Shown here: piece by piece, positions 1 through 13,042 of the stretch | How the letters are laid out: every line of letters begins with the position of its first letter | Numbering within the stretch: position 1 is the stretch's first letter | NCBI RefSeq assembly: GCF_032854445.1 | Contig: NC_088303.1 | Coordinates: forward strand, 14,703,501 to 14,767,500 | DNA: 64,000 nt | Reading direction: 5' to 3' | Source of the DNA: Liolophura sinensis | Taxonomy: Eukaryota; Mollusca; Polyplacophora; Chitonida; Chitonidae | Translations under genes and position numbers: made by a program | Notes under the pieces: generated by a model | Databases searched by the model: none | Told to the model about the DNA's origin: nothing | Seen by the model: the letters and a program-made list of their open reading frames with translations, nothing else

Positions 1-3000
1 TGCGTTGTTGCACAGCTATCACCACTTACCATCGTATGTTAATCAACCTTATATACTGCGTATTAAGAAATAAAAATCAAGTGTTTGATATCCTTTAAGA
101 AGTGGGCCGTAATAACTCATTCATACCAATGGCTCCTTTCGTCACTTCTCGGTCATTTACTTAACATTATCACCAAGAATGGCCGTGTCATCTTTGGGGT
201 AAGACGTAAAGTGCAGCGCCTCGAACACGGGTTTCGTGAATGGAAACAAAACTGCCAAGCATGAAAGAGAAAATAATTACATTAGTTACATTTAACTAGA
301 CTTTGCTATCTGGTTACGCCATCCACATACATAATATATATAGCTTCAGTGGTACCATGGGATAGGGCGTCATTTGTGGCTTTTCCACAACGATATATGT
401 GTGATATATATTGTGTTCTTGTGTGACGTAACGTCTGGAAATTGTAAAAATTACTGAAAAATTTTGGTTTCTTAATTATATTCCAAGACTTGCAAAAGCG
501 GCATAAATATCTTACAAATTTTTCATAAATTTAGAACGCATCCCAGATTATATCATTCCTTACACAAAACGCTGGTTTTGTGATTGGATAAATGGACCTA
601 TACCTGCATGACACATTATCATATCAGGGGATTTTACATCTAAAGCCACTAACATAAATTAGTCATAATATTATTTGTCATTTTGTGGGATATTTATTAT
701 TTAAGTATTTACCGTTCAATTAGTCGGTTGACGTTACACACTGATGCATGGAAACCAGTAAGTACCAAGAAAAATTGTCATAAATATTCTCGTAAATATT
801 GAAATTAAGAGAATTCTGGCATTTCTTGTTTACTTTGGCTCTAAGCGGCTTCCGTACAAATGCTACTAAACCTCAAAAGCGCGTGTTCAAAAGATTTGTG
901 TCTACTAAGTAGGATTTAAATCTTAATACCATTCCCATTCGCAAAGCTGACAAATGGTATTAAGTCAGTTAATTCCAGGTTTAACTTCTAATGTACTTTT
1001 AAACCATCGATACTAATTATACGTAGCTAGTCCAGCAGAAGATGTTTCAGAATTGACAGCACATTATAGGGCATGGATCAGGTAACTCTCTGTCCAAGGC
1101 ACTCATACTAGCATCTATCTTCCATTATGGCTTTAATTATATGTAGAAACCTAGGTACAATGTATGGAATGTTTGAGCTCATCAAAATGGCGTCTTGATG
1201 TGCAGACCAATCTTCCTAAACGGAAGTCCACTACATTTCTGGCCGTCTAGATGACAAGCCTACCGTGTGATTTGTGTCCTGTCACCTGAGGGCTTGTTTC
1301 ACGGATGAACAGATGCTGTACTGAAAATTTATCGCTCTAAAAGACTGTTCCGTATGGAAGGCGATAGCTACCTCCACCGCACCCAAATCTTATGCATCCA
1401 CGCGTGAGTGTTGTTGGTCGCGTGTGAACGAAACAAGCTCGAGCACAAGGGAGCTTGATTTTGTCGTGAACATTTTCGACCATCTTTTCTGACGTTCATG
1501 CGACATTTCGACGTCTTGACGTGTTGAAATTTTTCCGCGGGCACGTGTTGTTTTATTCTAGGTCACGAGTTGTATTGACGTATGCTCGTATCCATTTTTG
1601 TCCATTCACGTGTAAACAAAACACAGGAGTAGGCCTACATAAAATTTTGATAGCGCTCCGGAGGGCGAAATGGCAAACATATAGACTCTATCGGCTTCCA
1701 TAGCTCCGTAAGCAACTCACGGATAATCAACTAGCCTTGTCCGGACGATAAAGAAATAGAATGTAATTGTAACGCCACATTGCTATTAATAACTTGCCTT
1801 TGGCATATAGTTATTTGTTTTAAGTGCTATATTCTCTCTCTGTCTATTTTCTGTCTTGTGTCTTGTTTTTAACTGAAGCGTCGGCATTGATGCAGGTGTT
1901 AAAGTAACACGTATAAGAGTCAGCTTACTGAAATGCTTCAGTTAACCCAAGTGAAAAAGGCTTAATGGCTCCTGATACATTTCAATTATCAAATCCGATA
2001 CATCAAGCCCTCTGTTAGTATATTTGCAAAGTGAAAAGCTTTGGGGTTCAGGTCCAAACATTGCTGCTTCAGTTCTCTCCAAACCCCTAATGGCCAGAAA
2101 TAGGGAAGAGGTGGAAAAGCTTAGCTTTATAGAATTTGAGAATATACCAGTTTTTGCATAAGGTGTTCAGGTTTAATTTATATTTCCAATCGGCCATTTC
2201 ACTATTCACGTATTCCCGCCTGCTTTATAACTGAACAAATGATCCACTGTGTTTAGCAAATCCAAAAGTGCATAAGAAAAATTTACAGAATCGTATGACC
2301 TTTCTTTTCAACAGAGAACAACACAGAAATATGATCAAGATTGTCAAGGCTTACTATTCTCGCTAGTAAACCTTTTTTAACTGGTTGCAGTTGAGAATGG
2401 TTGACTGCAATAAATAACCATGGCAAAAACATAATACTTTTATCAATGACAAAAGAAGATTATTTGAGGCGAAGAAAAGCCAAACAGTCTGCTGAGATAA
2501 ACTTGAATGTCTAGCCTGTTAAATGTGACAACATGTCACATCAGCATTTCAGATATGATTAAGAACCGTATTTAAGTTAATGCCTGGTGCCAGTATGCAC
2601 TATAGAAAGATGTCGGTACGCCGTCAACCCTCATATCATTTAGGCGAAGATATCTGGGTAAAACTGACAAGCACTTCTTCTACTGGGGTTTTATTTAAGC
2701 GGCATTTGACGTATCAGTAACTGCGCCCATATAGTTGGAAAAGACTTGATTTCTGTAATGCGCTCAATATCACCCGTCCTGTCTTCAAAACGCGTGGCAT
2801 TTTAATATGAAGTCTGTCTAGAGAAGTATTTTGAGGTGAACTAGGTATCTTAAGGTTTCACGGGTCGATAGGCGTTGACGCCGGTCCCTAATGCCATATC
2901 GACAGACGTTTCCAGAAGGGAGTCTCCAAACGCACTCATTCTTAGCAACACCCCAGGCTACAAAGGCTTGCCCATCTCCCATATGACTCAATTACTTGTA

Positions 3001-3755
3001 TCCTTTCTTCAAGGCTGGCTAGTCCAGTACATCAAGTTTTAACTGCGACCAAGCTATTCATTTCCTTGAACTCCATTGGGCATAAAAACGTGTGATAAAC
3101 GTATATTGTGGAAAGTGCCTTTTGGATTCTGATGTTATATATGAGTAGAAAGATCACAACCCGATACTGTTCATTATGGGCATTATAATGAATGTGAAAT
3201 ACCCACCTACCCCCAATTTGACGAATAATTTGAATCAAAGCAGTTAAACATTTCAAATTGGTAAATTGACGTTTCATTCCGGCACTAAGATTGGAGGGTG
3301 AATATGCATTGCATCATTCCTGAGTGTATATCCAACACTACTGGTCACTCCATTTTGAAGGAAGTTATGTTACCAAGTTCGTTGAACAACATTTCTTTCC
3401 ACTAGGTAATAAAGCGCGAAATTGTGATCATCACACTTTGGAAAGTTGATCCAAAACTTTCTGGCTTTACTCAGCTTTTCAGTGTGTTGTCAGTTTGACG
3501 TAAATGCTTAAAAAGTAGTTGTCGAAGACTGAGTTCAGCGGAAGAGTGCATGACAACACCTGCTGGTGGCACGTCAATGCTTCAAACAACAGAACAGCTG
3601 CAACAAATATCCGCAGGCCACAAAGAAACTCCTGCCGGCTGTATGCCTGAATGATGTCATTATTGTACTTCTCCATGTCTATTTCCAACCCTAGATTTCA
3701 CTGTTTTATTTAAACAGTCGCGCCCACGCTGGAGAAAACTAGCAGCGGGAAATAC
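1..3755. other. AT-rich non-coding DNA, no gene seen
   Basis: No reading frame here looks like a conserved protein, and no long tandem repeat or transposon end is evident. Only short chance open frames under about 80 codons occur. I see nothing I can name in this stretch. Confidence 0.6.
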
Positions 3756-3761
3756 CTTGAG

Positions 3762-4358
3762 CCCCGTCCAGACTTCTGTTGACTCAACAAGAGTCAACTT
3801 GCAGTTGAGTCAATAAGCTGAGCCGTGTTGGGTAGTCTGGACGGGTTCTTCAACTGCGTTCAACAACACCCATAACCATGCAACATTGTTGAATTGGAAA
3901 TGCATGAGTATTTTTTATCAACAAGATGAGTCGAGTTGAGTTAAAGTAGCCAATCAGCAGTCGCGTAAAAATAATGTGACCGTCTTAAGGCACGTGACCT
4001 GGTCAAAATGGCGGCATCAAAGGCGAAAGAGAGAGACTAGCATGGTCTCACGATGACACAGTTTCGTTGATACAGGAGTATGAAAAAATACCTTCGCCTG
4101 TGCAACACACTCTCTAAAGATTACAAATACAGGGAAAAAGAAAATCATTGTGTTTCATGCATTGGAGAGAAAAATGGAAATTTCCCTCCAGTTTATCGAA
4201 AATTTGTTTAAAACACACAGCTCAACACACGACAACAGTGTTGGACAATGTTGACCTATCTGATTTGTGGTGCGGACGAACACTCAACTTACCTCAACAG
4301 CATTCAACTTGCTGTTGAGTAAACAAAAGTTGAACGATGTTGGATAGTCTGGACGGGG
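3762..4358. mobile_element. Short DNA transposon with 13-bp terminal inverted repeats and a decayed MADF-like frame
   Basis: The ends are perfect 13-bp inverted repeats: CCCCGTCCAGACT at 3762-3774 and its complement at 4346-4358. Twelve bases of the right-end motif recur at 3834-3845, so the first 84 bp is itself an inverted repeat. Both subterminal zones are packed with GTTGA/TCAAC words, including the hairpin GTTGACTC-AACAA-GAGTCAAC at 3778-3798. The centre (about 4043-4210, plus strand) holds a decayed reading frame with the pattern WSHDDTVSLIQEYEK and, after a stop or frame change, EKWKFP. That resembles MADF or Myb/SANT-like DNA-binding domains, which occur in PIF/Harbinger-type elements. 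I read it as a roughly 600-bp non-autonomous derivative. No clean target-site duplication was found, so the superfamily is inference. Confidence 0.6.
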
Positions 4359-4369
4359 TTTTAGCCATG

Positions 4370-5050
4370 GGCTGTCGGTGTCAGACTGGTCAGCTGAGCT
4401 TGCCATAGAAGTGCTGCTCTCATCGAATACAAAGTGAACTAAACTAAGCCATGAAAATAGGCCATCAAATTTCTCTGTTGTATGTTTTTAATTAAGTGTG
4501 AAGAATTAACTTGGTTCGTGGATATGCAGTAGTTGTACGTGATACTCACATACACTGCCCTAAATCTACTAACTTATGTATATAACAGCTATAGATGGTA
4601 AACAGATGAAGAGAATATCAGGAGAAACACAACAGAAAGTGTACCTGGAATAACTTTAAGATTTTTAGAATTTTTCCGTGGATATAGTGAGGCCAAATAT
4701 TTGGGTTATAAGGCGGGTTTTGTGGGCAACATTGAAAATTCAATATATGACGCCAATGTAAAAGTTAACAAGACACACTATTTAGGAGCAAAGATAACTG
4801 GGTGTGAGGGCATTTTCGGCGCACATTTTCAGTATTGGACAGAGTAAACCGCCACCCTTGCTAGATACTCTCATTTTTTTCAACCTTTTCAAGCACCACT
4901 GCAACTAATATTTTGAAACATTTTGAGAGAACTATTGGGTGTAAAGAAATGATCTGCACAGTTTTACGAAACTTGTATCCTTAGATACACAAACACATCA
5001 AACAAACAAAGTTTGAATATTTACAGTAACTGATATATCTCCTGACTTCA
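4370..5050. other. Non-coding, nothing recognised
   Basis: AT-rich sequence without a convincing gene, RNA gene or repeat. Confidence 0.5.
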
Positions 5051-5055
5051 CATTG

Positions 5056-5149
5056 TGGGTCGGGGTTTCTCCCGGACTCTACCTGGTTTCGTATAAGTGA
5101 AATATTCTTGAGCACGGCGTAAAACAAAAATCAAATAAATAAAATAAAA
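5056..5149 (+). mobile_element. SINE-A fragment (3' part with tail)
   Basis: This is the 3' portion of the tRNA-derived SINE family called SINE-A here; the reference copy is at 30512-30784. Readable modules are the GGGTTTCTCCCGG block, TAAGTGAAATATTCTTGAG, the GTAAAAC block and an AAATAAATAAA tail. The tRNA-like head is missing, as expected for a 5'-truncated retrotransposed copy. Confidence 0.7.
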
Positions 5150-6680
5150 TTTTTTTAAAAACCATAAACAGACAATTTTCTTTTCTTTTCCGGTTACGAA
5201 ATGTCAATGAATAACATATCAGCTATTAACCAACAAGTTGTTCTTCGTCGGTGTGTGCTGTCTAATGTTATAATGAGATACAGAAAAGTGATGATTAGCA
5301 GTCAGAAGGCGCAGGACGTGAAAAATTTATTATTCTGACTTAAGCCGGGTCGAGACATGCCAAAGCAGATTGCTGACCGTCCTTCACACGTACAGCCGGA
5401 GAGGAAGCCACCATGACGTGAACTCACAGCCACCGCATGCCTGCATAACCGTTCTTTTCAGAAAAATGCTTTGAGTAACAGGTTCAGTCTGTCGTCAGCT
5501 TGTGTGAAGTGAAATCATAGCAAATTTATAGAAATATTTCAACTCAGAATTCTTCATTGGTTATTGCCAAATTGATTTAAATGAGGCTAAACAACATTAC
5601 TTTAAATTACACATTTACAAAACTTACACGGAAGAAAGCAACTAACGGGTAACTTAGATTATTGTTGATAAATGTACAAACAAATTTATGTGAAAACTTA
5701 ATAAAAAATGTTATTAATTATATATATCATGCATGTACATGTATGTAAAAGGGGACAAGATAAAAATTAGATTTATTCAAAGGCTTTACAATTTAATTGG
5801 TTTTAAAGGATGAATTAATAATCTCCGCTCTAAGAAAATGACATAGCGAGTTAACATGTTTGTGTATATCTGCAGTTGATTGCATTTTTCATTCTTGAGA
5901 ATGAAATACTGTGTCACTTTTGAAGTCTAAATTATGAAGTAAATACCAGAGTCAAATTTTAACTTTTGAACAATGCCACTAATATTAAGAAATGCATGCC
6001 GGTGATTGCTTGTACATACATCAAGTTGACCTAAAACAATTTTCCTGACAACAATATTTAATCAGTGGAATGTTTCATAGCTCGTTCATCAATAAACTGC
6101 TGTTAAGTGATGCTGAGGTATTGGGAATTTGTCACACTCTGCTTTGTCAAATAATGATAATAAACATTAAAGTTGTTTTTTTTTTTACTGTCAAGATTGC
6201 TCATCTTTATTGTCATTAATGATTTGTGAAACTGATGTAAAGCTACACTGGACAAACACATGCCTTTTTGCCTCTAGCGTAAACTGCTACCAACTGCAAG
6301 CTGGATCAGAGGGTACATATGTAAGCTACTTTACTACGAGAATAATTATAGAATAATAAGGAAATTTAAAAGCTACTTTTTGAAGATAAGGTTAACAGGT
6401 GTAAATTAAAGGTGTAATTATTATAGGTGTAGTCATTCTTGTTTGTGAGGCCTATATGTTGTGTTTCTTAATGTTTATGTTTTGTTTGAAACGACGAAAA
6501 AACTTCTCTCCTCATAGATGTTCATAACTATGGGGGGAAAAACAGAGAAACTCTCTTCTTAATGATCCGCATGTGTTAGAAACGACATAAAAAGTGAAAA
6601 TTTTGTGTTAGTGTGAGAAAAAAAATTGTACAACTCGTCCCTGTGTTAAGGTGGATATAACTCTCAGATATTAATGTCCA
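5150..6680. other. AT-rich non-coding DNA
   Basis: Low-complexity AT-rich sequence with short T runs. No gene, RNA or structured repeat is recognised. Confidence 0.5.
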
Positions 6681-6684
6681 GAAT

Positions 6685-6780
6685 CTATGTATCGAAACAG
6701 ACATTTGTATAACAGCTCTCAACCAAAATGGATGTATGAGGTCAATAATCGTGGGGCCAATTTCCAAATACAACATGTTA
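6685..6780 (+). repeat. Partial copy of a ~300-bp interspersed repeat (copy 1 of 4)
   Basis: It shares with 15738-16040 the words CGAAACAGACATTTGTATA and ACCA/AAATGGA, and with the copies at 9495 and 12047 the block GGTCAATAATCG...GGCCAATTCCCAAA. The copy breaks off after about 95 bp. Orientation is the same as in the other three copies. Confidence 0.6.
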
Positions 6781-6922
6781 CTGTTATTATTCTGCTTATT
6801 GAGGGTGTTAAAGGCCGCCAGGTGCTAAGTCACTCAATTAACACTTTGAGAACATATCCGCCCAGGATGCAGCATGAACATCTGCCTGGTTCACTGTTTT
6901 GGAAGTCTAATTGAAGTCTAAT

Positions 6923-6985
6923 TACCCTGGATCTACCGTTCCCGAAGCGGACGCTCTACCAACTGCGCTATCGAGGCCGGTCTCT
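6923..6985 (-). mobile_element. tRNA-like head of a SINE-B copy
   Basis: On the minus strand it reads a tRNA-like 5' half with an A-box (TAGCGCAGTTGGTAGAGCG) followed by TCCGCTTCGGGAACGG. It matches the head of the complete SINE-B at 19718-20078. The sequence leaves the tRNA pattern soon after and no body follows, so it is a SINE remnant and not a working tRNA gene. It abuts a small duplicated GAAGTCTAATT. Confidence 0.6.
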
Positions 6986-6989
6986 CCAT

Positions 6990-8050
6990 AGAAGATCCCT
7001 GTATCCCTGTATGTAACCAAGAGAATTCCAACATATATGACCTTGAATTTTAAGTATTTTATCGCAGAGTACGTTAGGTGGGAGATTAAACGCAGATACG
7101 TTGAGTAAGACCATAAACAGACGAATTGCATAGAATGATGTGTTAATAAAGCTAGCATGGCCTACATACATAATAACTGCTAGAACTGCATTGCTGCTGG
7201 CTGCTGATTCCTTATTACAGAGGTGATTGTCCACTAACTGAGGGGAAATGAACAAATACACGTCGCCTGTATTACTAACAGAACTAGACGATTACTACAG
7301 TAATTCCCAATTGGATTTTACCATAGACACCCCGCAGGGCAGGCTATTTGGTTCTAATGTCTCCCAGTGGTTGACAAACATCGGTCTATAGGGCCGATGA
7401 CCAGGGTTTATACAAAAATACACGGACAAAACCCGAGGCGAGGGAAACGCGACAAGGTTAAGGGAATTGGCACTCTGAACAGTAAATGACCAGTCCCGCA
7501 CAATAAGTAACACGTTACCCTTGGTCTTTTTATGATTTTCATGGGGCATAGCGGGAGCAGCCTCAGACAGTATTTAGACCTCTGTTATTAGATCGTTCTT
7601 TTCTCATGACGCTGCTTAAAAAAAGGCATGCTGTTTAAGGCATAAGTTTAATTCGTTTATCCCGCCTGTAGTTTAATTATTTTTCCATCGTATTTTAGGT
7701 GCAATAGAGTTGTGTGAAACAAACAATTTACAGTTGCTTTTGAACATCTCGTTCTTCATATGCAAAAGCCAACAGAATAAATAGTTAAACCAGAGCAAGG
7801 AGGGCAGCGTGATAGTCGGCAGATAGTCTTAGCGCTAGCTGACTGTTTGGTGGGGTAAATGTAGTCTACCAGACTACAGAAATCCTTGTCTTAAGTGCAG
7901 CCAGGGGAGGGTGGGGTAATGGGGCTTTTTCTAATTACATCTATGTTGAGGTGGAAAAGCCGCTGAAGGTATATACTAATTAGGGATTTATTTAACATAA
8001 AATCTGTGACACTGAAATTAGATGTAAACTATTGTGCATGGTCTGACTAG
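6990..8050. other. Non-coding, nothing recognised
   Basis: Several overlapping short open frames on the minus strand look like chance openings with no recognisable domain. No repeat structure was found. Confidence 0.45.
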
Positions 8051-8056
8051 CGAGAT

Positions 8057-8530
8057 ATCACCAATGTAAGACTAGATTTACGTTGTGGAAAGGTCACTTA
8101 GGACAAGTTCAAATGTCAATTTACAACTAACGATTCCACTTTAACTGACACACATTTTAAACCAACAAACCTGAAAGCTGATGGAAAAAGTAGAGTTTGA
8201 TCTCTTCATCAATTATGACCAGCTTAAGACCGACTTATGTGGTTGAATAGTGACTTAAGGCAAGGTCAAAACGTCAATTTGTGCTTAATTACCTTTAATT
8301 CTAATTTAATTGACATACATACCGCACCTAGGAACTGAAAACTGGAGGAAAATGTAGAGATCCCTTCATCAATTATCACCAACTTAAGACAAGATTATTT
8401 GGTGTAAAGATCACTTAAAAAAAAGGTCAGAGGTCAGTTAGGACCGTATAATTCTACTTAAACTGACATACATATACCTGTACATGTTGAACCTACAGAA
8501 CCCAAAGGTGATTGAAAATGTAAATAAACG
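8057..8530 (+). repeat. Three-copy tandem satellite, unit about 158-160 bp
   Basis: Copies start at 8057, 8215 and 8375, each with ATCACC or ATGACC followed by AAnnTAAGAC. Shared blocks in each copy are GATCACTTA-like, GGTCA...GTCA, ATTCTACTTTAACTGACA-like, and a CCTGAAAGCTGATGGAAAA-like block. The first two copies end in TTCATCAATTAT. The copies are clearly diverged, so this is an old local array. No coding frame runs through it. Confidence 0.7.
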
Positions 8531-8539
8531 TCATACAAA

Positions 8540-9490
8540 ATTCATATGGTAATTTATAGACGGCCCGTATACGGCCTTTATAAATTCGCAGCGCATATAT
8601 AATGCACTCATTAGGTACACTTGAGGTCTTGCTTTTTCACAGCAGGTAAATAGTCAGTACATGAATTTATGTCCAGAGAGAAATCCTTTTTTGTCAGCAA
8701 GGACATTACTGACTTTTAATTTCTGTTTTACTCCTGTGGCTGTTAAAGGAGTGTCCTAAATTCTGCAAAAAGGCTTAGAACAGAGTTCTCCGACTGATAA
8801 TATTGTGTGGGGATAGCTTGCTGCGCTCGCTACACTTGTTACTTGTGTTAAGAACATTGTTAAGTCTCACCTAGATTTCAACGGGACTTCAGTACCGATA
8901 ACAGACTGCTTTATATCAGATTTTCAATCTCCCCCAATCCGATTATCCCAGAGCAGACGTCCAAGATAAGATTGGATCGTTTTGGCACGTTATGGGTTCG
9001 GTATGTAGATAATCATTTCCTCTTGTGGTTTCCATGTCACGTACCAGTAAACAGGCCGGAGATGACATCCTATCATAATTGAGTTACGAGAGAAGAATGT
9101 GGAATTCGGTCGTAAAATTAAGGTCTATTTTCGTGCTTTTACGTTTGTTAATGCAAGCCGCTGAGAAAACTGTGAGCTGTTAGCGCTGTAGTTTCGTGTA
9201 AGCTTTTAACAGCTGGAATTATTGCTATCATTATCGACACTCAAACTGCAACAAGAAGTCCTCTTACGCTCAATTTTGGTGACATTTTATAAGGCATTAT
9301 GGTATTTTGCTTACCAGGTTTGCTTAGGTTTTTCAGATTAAAGGTTATAGTATGAAGTGTATTAGGCCTCACTGGTCTAGAATGACTCAAAATGCTGCGT
9401 GAACACATTACATCTGTAAATATGTTTATCGACTTAAAACCCTTATTAACTCAAAATCATTTTTAGACTATTTACTTGTTTACTATAATA
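8540..9490. other. Non-coding, nothing recognised
   Basis: Mixed-composition sequence without a convincing gene, RNA gene or repeat. Confidence 0.45.
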
Positions 9491-9494
9491 AGTT

Positions 9495-9840
9495 TTGGCG
9501 TCAAAACAGAAAACCCTATACCAGACTGAATATTCCAGGTCAATAAACGTAAGGTCAGTTCCCAAAATAATGTTCAACACAAATCATGTAATACTAGTAA
9601 CTTAGAAAGAAGAGTATATGAAGTACAATTTAAAACAGATTCTTACAAAATGAAGAAGTCAACAGTTTTGAATGATGATGGAAGGACACAATGTTCTAGG
9701 CGACTGAATGAAATCAGTATCGAGTCGTGTACCATGTTAGTTTATTGACTGTGGATAATAAATTTGTGTATCCCAGCTGTGGTTTAATTGCAGCTGTTCA
9801 TATATCGACAGTGGTGATCTCGCAACACGCCGAATATACT
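9495..9840 (+). repeat. ~300-bp interspersed repeat (copy 2 of 4)
   Basis: Aligns over its length with 12047-12355 and 15738-16040. Shared landmarks in order are GGTCAATAA, AACACAAA, AGTATATGAAGTAC, GTCAACAGTTTT, GTTCTAGGCGAC, the GTGTACCAT block, GATAATAAA, and TTGCAGCTGTTCATATATC. The match continues beyond the CATATATC landmark as GGTGATCTCGCAACACGCCGAATATAC. It is not coding and carries no obvious Pol III promoter. The family is not one I recognise. Confidence 0.65.
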
Positions 9841-9849
9841 CTCTATAAC

Positions 9850-10772
9850 CCCGGGTTAAGCGGGATTAGACACACTCTAGATTAAACATAATCTTTATGA
9901 ATTAACATCAGGGCGTGTTTATTAAGTGTAACAGAAATGTGTCAATAAACAAAACATTTATTTTTAGTGTGCACTGATTCTCATTATTTAAAGACTTCGG
10001 GTAATCTTTCGAAGCTACCTGCAGTGTAAGTTAAATATAACACCACGGGTTAACAACATACGATTTTTACAACACTTTCAGTCAATAAGACTCACAGTGA
10101 ATATTATCAAATAATTCCCTTACTAAATTGACGCAATATAACTTCCAAGCCACATAAACAACTAAGTTACGTTTTTGGAAATAGCTTAGCCACGGTTTAT
10201 TTGCACAACTATAACTAATGGCGTAGCGCATAACTCGCCTTATTAAAAATAAAATGCCATAAAATCTGTGATATTCCTTTACCTTTGAAGGATAGTCTGT
10301 CAGGGAAATATTTTTGGAATGTAATTCTCACCTGTAAGAAACTTTATACAGTTTGAAAAAGACGCGTGTGGTGACGAAAAGTAGATCCGTCGACTGGCTG
10401 ACTGTATATGACATGGGACCATAGTATATAATAATCTCTGGTAATCTCCCATTGCCCCATGCTGAAATGCTAACCACCAACTCTTATAAGGCCCCCTAGA
10501 AGTGAGACTTATACATCAATTAAGATAGTTTTCATGGTCCTTGAGGCCATATTCAGTGTTGTATAGGTCTACCGTCGCTTGACGCTTTCCTGTTATTCTT
10601 ATGGTCAATCGTGTTACATATGTGTGTATAATGTAAATTCTAATGGGCCCGCTTGGCCTGGTCAACATCTGTGAATATCTTCGCGTTTTTCTGATGCCTG
10701 GTCCTTGTGTGTGATGGATAACATTAACACATTTTCGAACCATTGGCCTTAACTTCACTTCACCCCGTCGTC

Positions 10773-10806
<34 letters not shown>

Positions 10807-12040
10807 CGCAGATTTTTATCTTGTCTGCATTGCTTACAACAAACCTTACGAGGGTAGATGTCTATTTGCTTTGTCATTCAAGAATGCTTACTGAAATTTC
10901 CGAAAATAAACGAGTTTTAGGGTAAAGCCACAATCTGACAGAAAACAGTTAAAACAACATCCGAATAAAACCTGTTCACCATGAAAACCATATATCTTAC
11001 GTTTATTGTTTTGTTACATGTAAATTCGGTGGATAGTTCTTTAACATTATTTGACAGTCAGCAATTGGAACCATAATTAATTGGTTTTAACATATTACCA
11101 TGTAACACCATTCTGGAGCAAGTTGTCTGGAAGAAACGGCATCAAACTTCACCCCTATAGCAATGAACTTTTCTGTTTTTGTCATTAGTTTTATACAGGC
11201 GGACAGGCTTATATATGACTGGCAAAAAAAAAGTCAAGGGGTGCGTTCCATTGGTCGATCTGGCTGGTGACACTTTACAACACACGCCACCGACTCCACC
11301 GACGTCAGGCTTGGTGAAGGCAGGGGCGCCACTGGTCTCCAGCCGACGTCAATGGAACGTCTGTCGACACTACCTCCTCCAGTGGCCACCGGGGAGCAAA
11401 TGGAACGGACCCCAGAGAAAACCTCTGCTCCAGGCAAGATCTATGACGCATTTAAGTTAACGGGAGCTGGATTCAATCATATGATACCATTGCTCAGAAG
11501 CTAACAGAGATGTGCATCAACCGACTGTGCTGCAGCATTGCACACGACCCCGCAGTGGAGTTAGCTGTACACGCGTTTCTGTAGTTTATAATACGACTAT
11601 GGCCCCAGCGTTATTATAGGTCAGGAGTAGATATAAGACCTCAGTGGATCTCAGTCGGAAATGACAAACATTAAATCGCAAAGTGCACAATTTAGTCTAC
11701 TTAACAACCAACAAAAACGACGCACGTTTGTATTAATATTAATGGAACACTTTTCGCACTAGAACTATATATATTTACAAGGGCACCAGCTCGTGTTTCT
11801 GAAGATACTCAGTAATTTATTACCAAAACAAAAAAACTTATGTCCAATTGGACAAATGGGAAAAATATTTAAATACCTTTGATTCACACGATATACCGTC
11901 TTAATCTATGTAAGAAATGCCGTCAATGACTAAAAATGAATGCAGTACTGTAAAAACGATTATAGGATTAAATTCGCGACTAAAAAACCGAAACTATAAT
12001 GTCATATGACAGGTCTGGTCGCCGTTGTATAAGTGAAATA
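9850..12040. other. Non-coding DNA with a 31-base T run
   Basis: No gene is recognised. A homopolymer of 31 T lies at 10774-10804; it may be the tail of an undetected minus-strand retro-insert, but the flanks do not show one. A GC-richer patch at 11230-11460 gives short open frames on both strands without a recognisable domain. Confidence 0.45.
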
Positions 12041-12046
12041 ATCTCA

Positions 12047-12356
12047 CTGCGTCGACATTCGTATACCAACCGTCAACCAACATGGACGCTCCAGGTCAAT
12101 AATCGCAAGGCCAATTCCCAAAACGACGTTTAACACAAACCACCAAAGAACTAAGAAAGTATATGAAGTACGTAAATAGGACAGAATCATGCAAAGAGAA
12201 GCAGTCAACAGTTTTCAGTGATGTTGGAAAGACACAAGGTATGTTCTAGGCGACAGAGTGAACTCTTTATTCAAATCGTGTACCATCGTAGAATATAAAT
12301 TGTCGATAACAAAATATGTGCCTCAGTTGTGCTTTGATTGCAACTGTTCATATATC
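12047..12356 (+). repeat. ~300-bp interspersed repeat (copy 3 of 4)
   Basis: Same order of landmarks as the copies at 9495 and 15738: GTATACCA, GGTCAATAATCGCAAGGCC, AACACAAACCA, GTATATGAAGTAC, CAGTCAACAGTTTTCAGTGA, TTCTAGGCGACA, AAATCGTGTACCAT, GATTGCAACTGTTCATATATC. It ends directly at the tail fragment of a SINE-A (12358), which implies a later insertion or rearrangement at that point. Confidence 0.7.
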
Positions 12357-12357
12357 C

Positions 12358-12393
12358 AGTACGGCGTAAAACACCAACCAAATAAATAAATAA
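12358..12393 (+). mobile_element. SINE-A tail fragment
   Basis: Only the last module survives: AGTACGGCGTAAAACACCAA followed by CCAAATAAATAAATAA. It sits flush against the end of the interspersed repeat at 12047-12356. Confidence 0.6.
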
Positions 12394-13042
12394 TATGATA
12401 CAAAGTTATCTTTTTCAATAAATCATGCAGTGTAATGTTACACTCTTTGGCGAATTGCGTTAGAAGTGAAACCGGAAGAACATGTAGGATGTACAAGCAT
12501 CGTTGGCGCATCCCTTCTGATTCCAAGCTGATATTCACCAAATCTCCTATTCCGGAAAATTATCCAGAATTCGTGCAAGAAATTCAAATCGGTTATTTTG
12601 ATCTGATGTGATAGACATAATTCTATGCCTGTGTTAATGATTACAGGCAGGTTGGAATTAGACTTACATCTAGAGACCAGTGGTCATTTCCGTAGTTCCC
12701 CACATCATGCGATGAACATCGGCATGCCAAGCTTACTTACAAAGGCGAATAATAATCTATTTAGAATAGTTCAAATGATAGAAAGCATATACATTTCATA
12801 AATAATGAAGAAATACATGTATTATACTTGATAACTGATTTTTATAATTTGCTTTGAACAGTATTTCGCTTGTATCAGTACAATGTTCATAGCAGAGTTC
12901 TAAAACGGACTGTATAGTCTCATTACAGAAACATTCTCAGTGTATGAAACCAGCTCAAAGTATATTTCCGATCGAGAAAAGACCTTATATCTCTGTATTA
13001 AAGAATACAATTTACTAAATCTATAATGTATAAGATCATTTT

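Noticed and set aside
6923-6985. Minus-strand tRNA-like sequence with A-box, as a genuine tRNA gene
   Set aside because: It matches the SINE-B head at 20010-20070, and the T-arm half is absent, so it is a SINE remnant.
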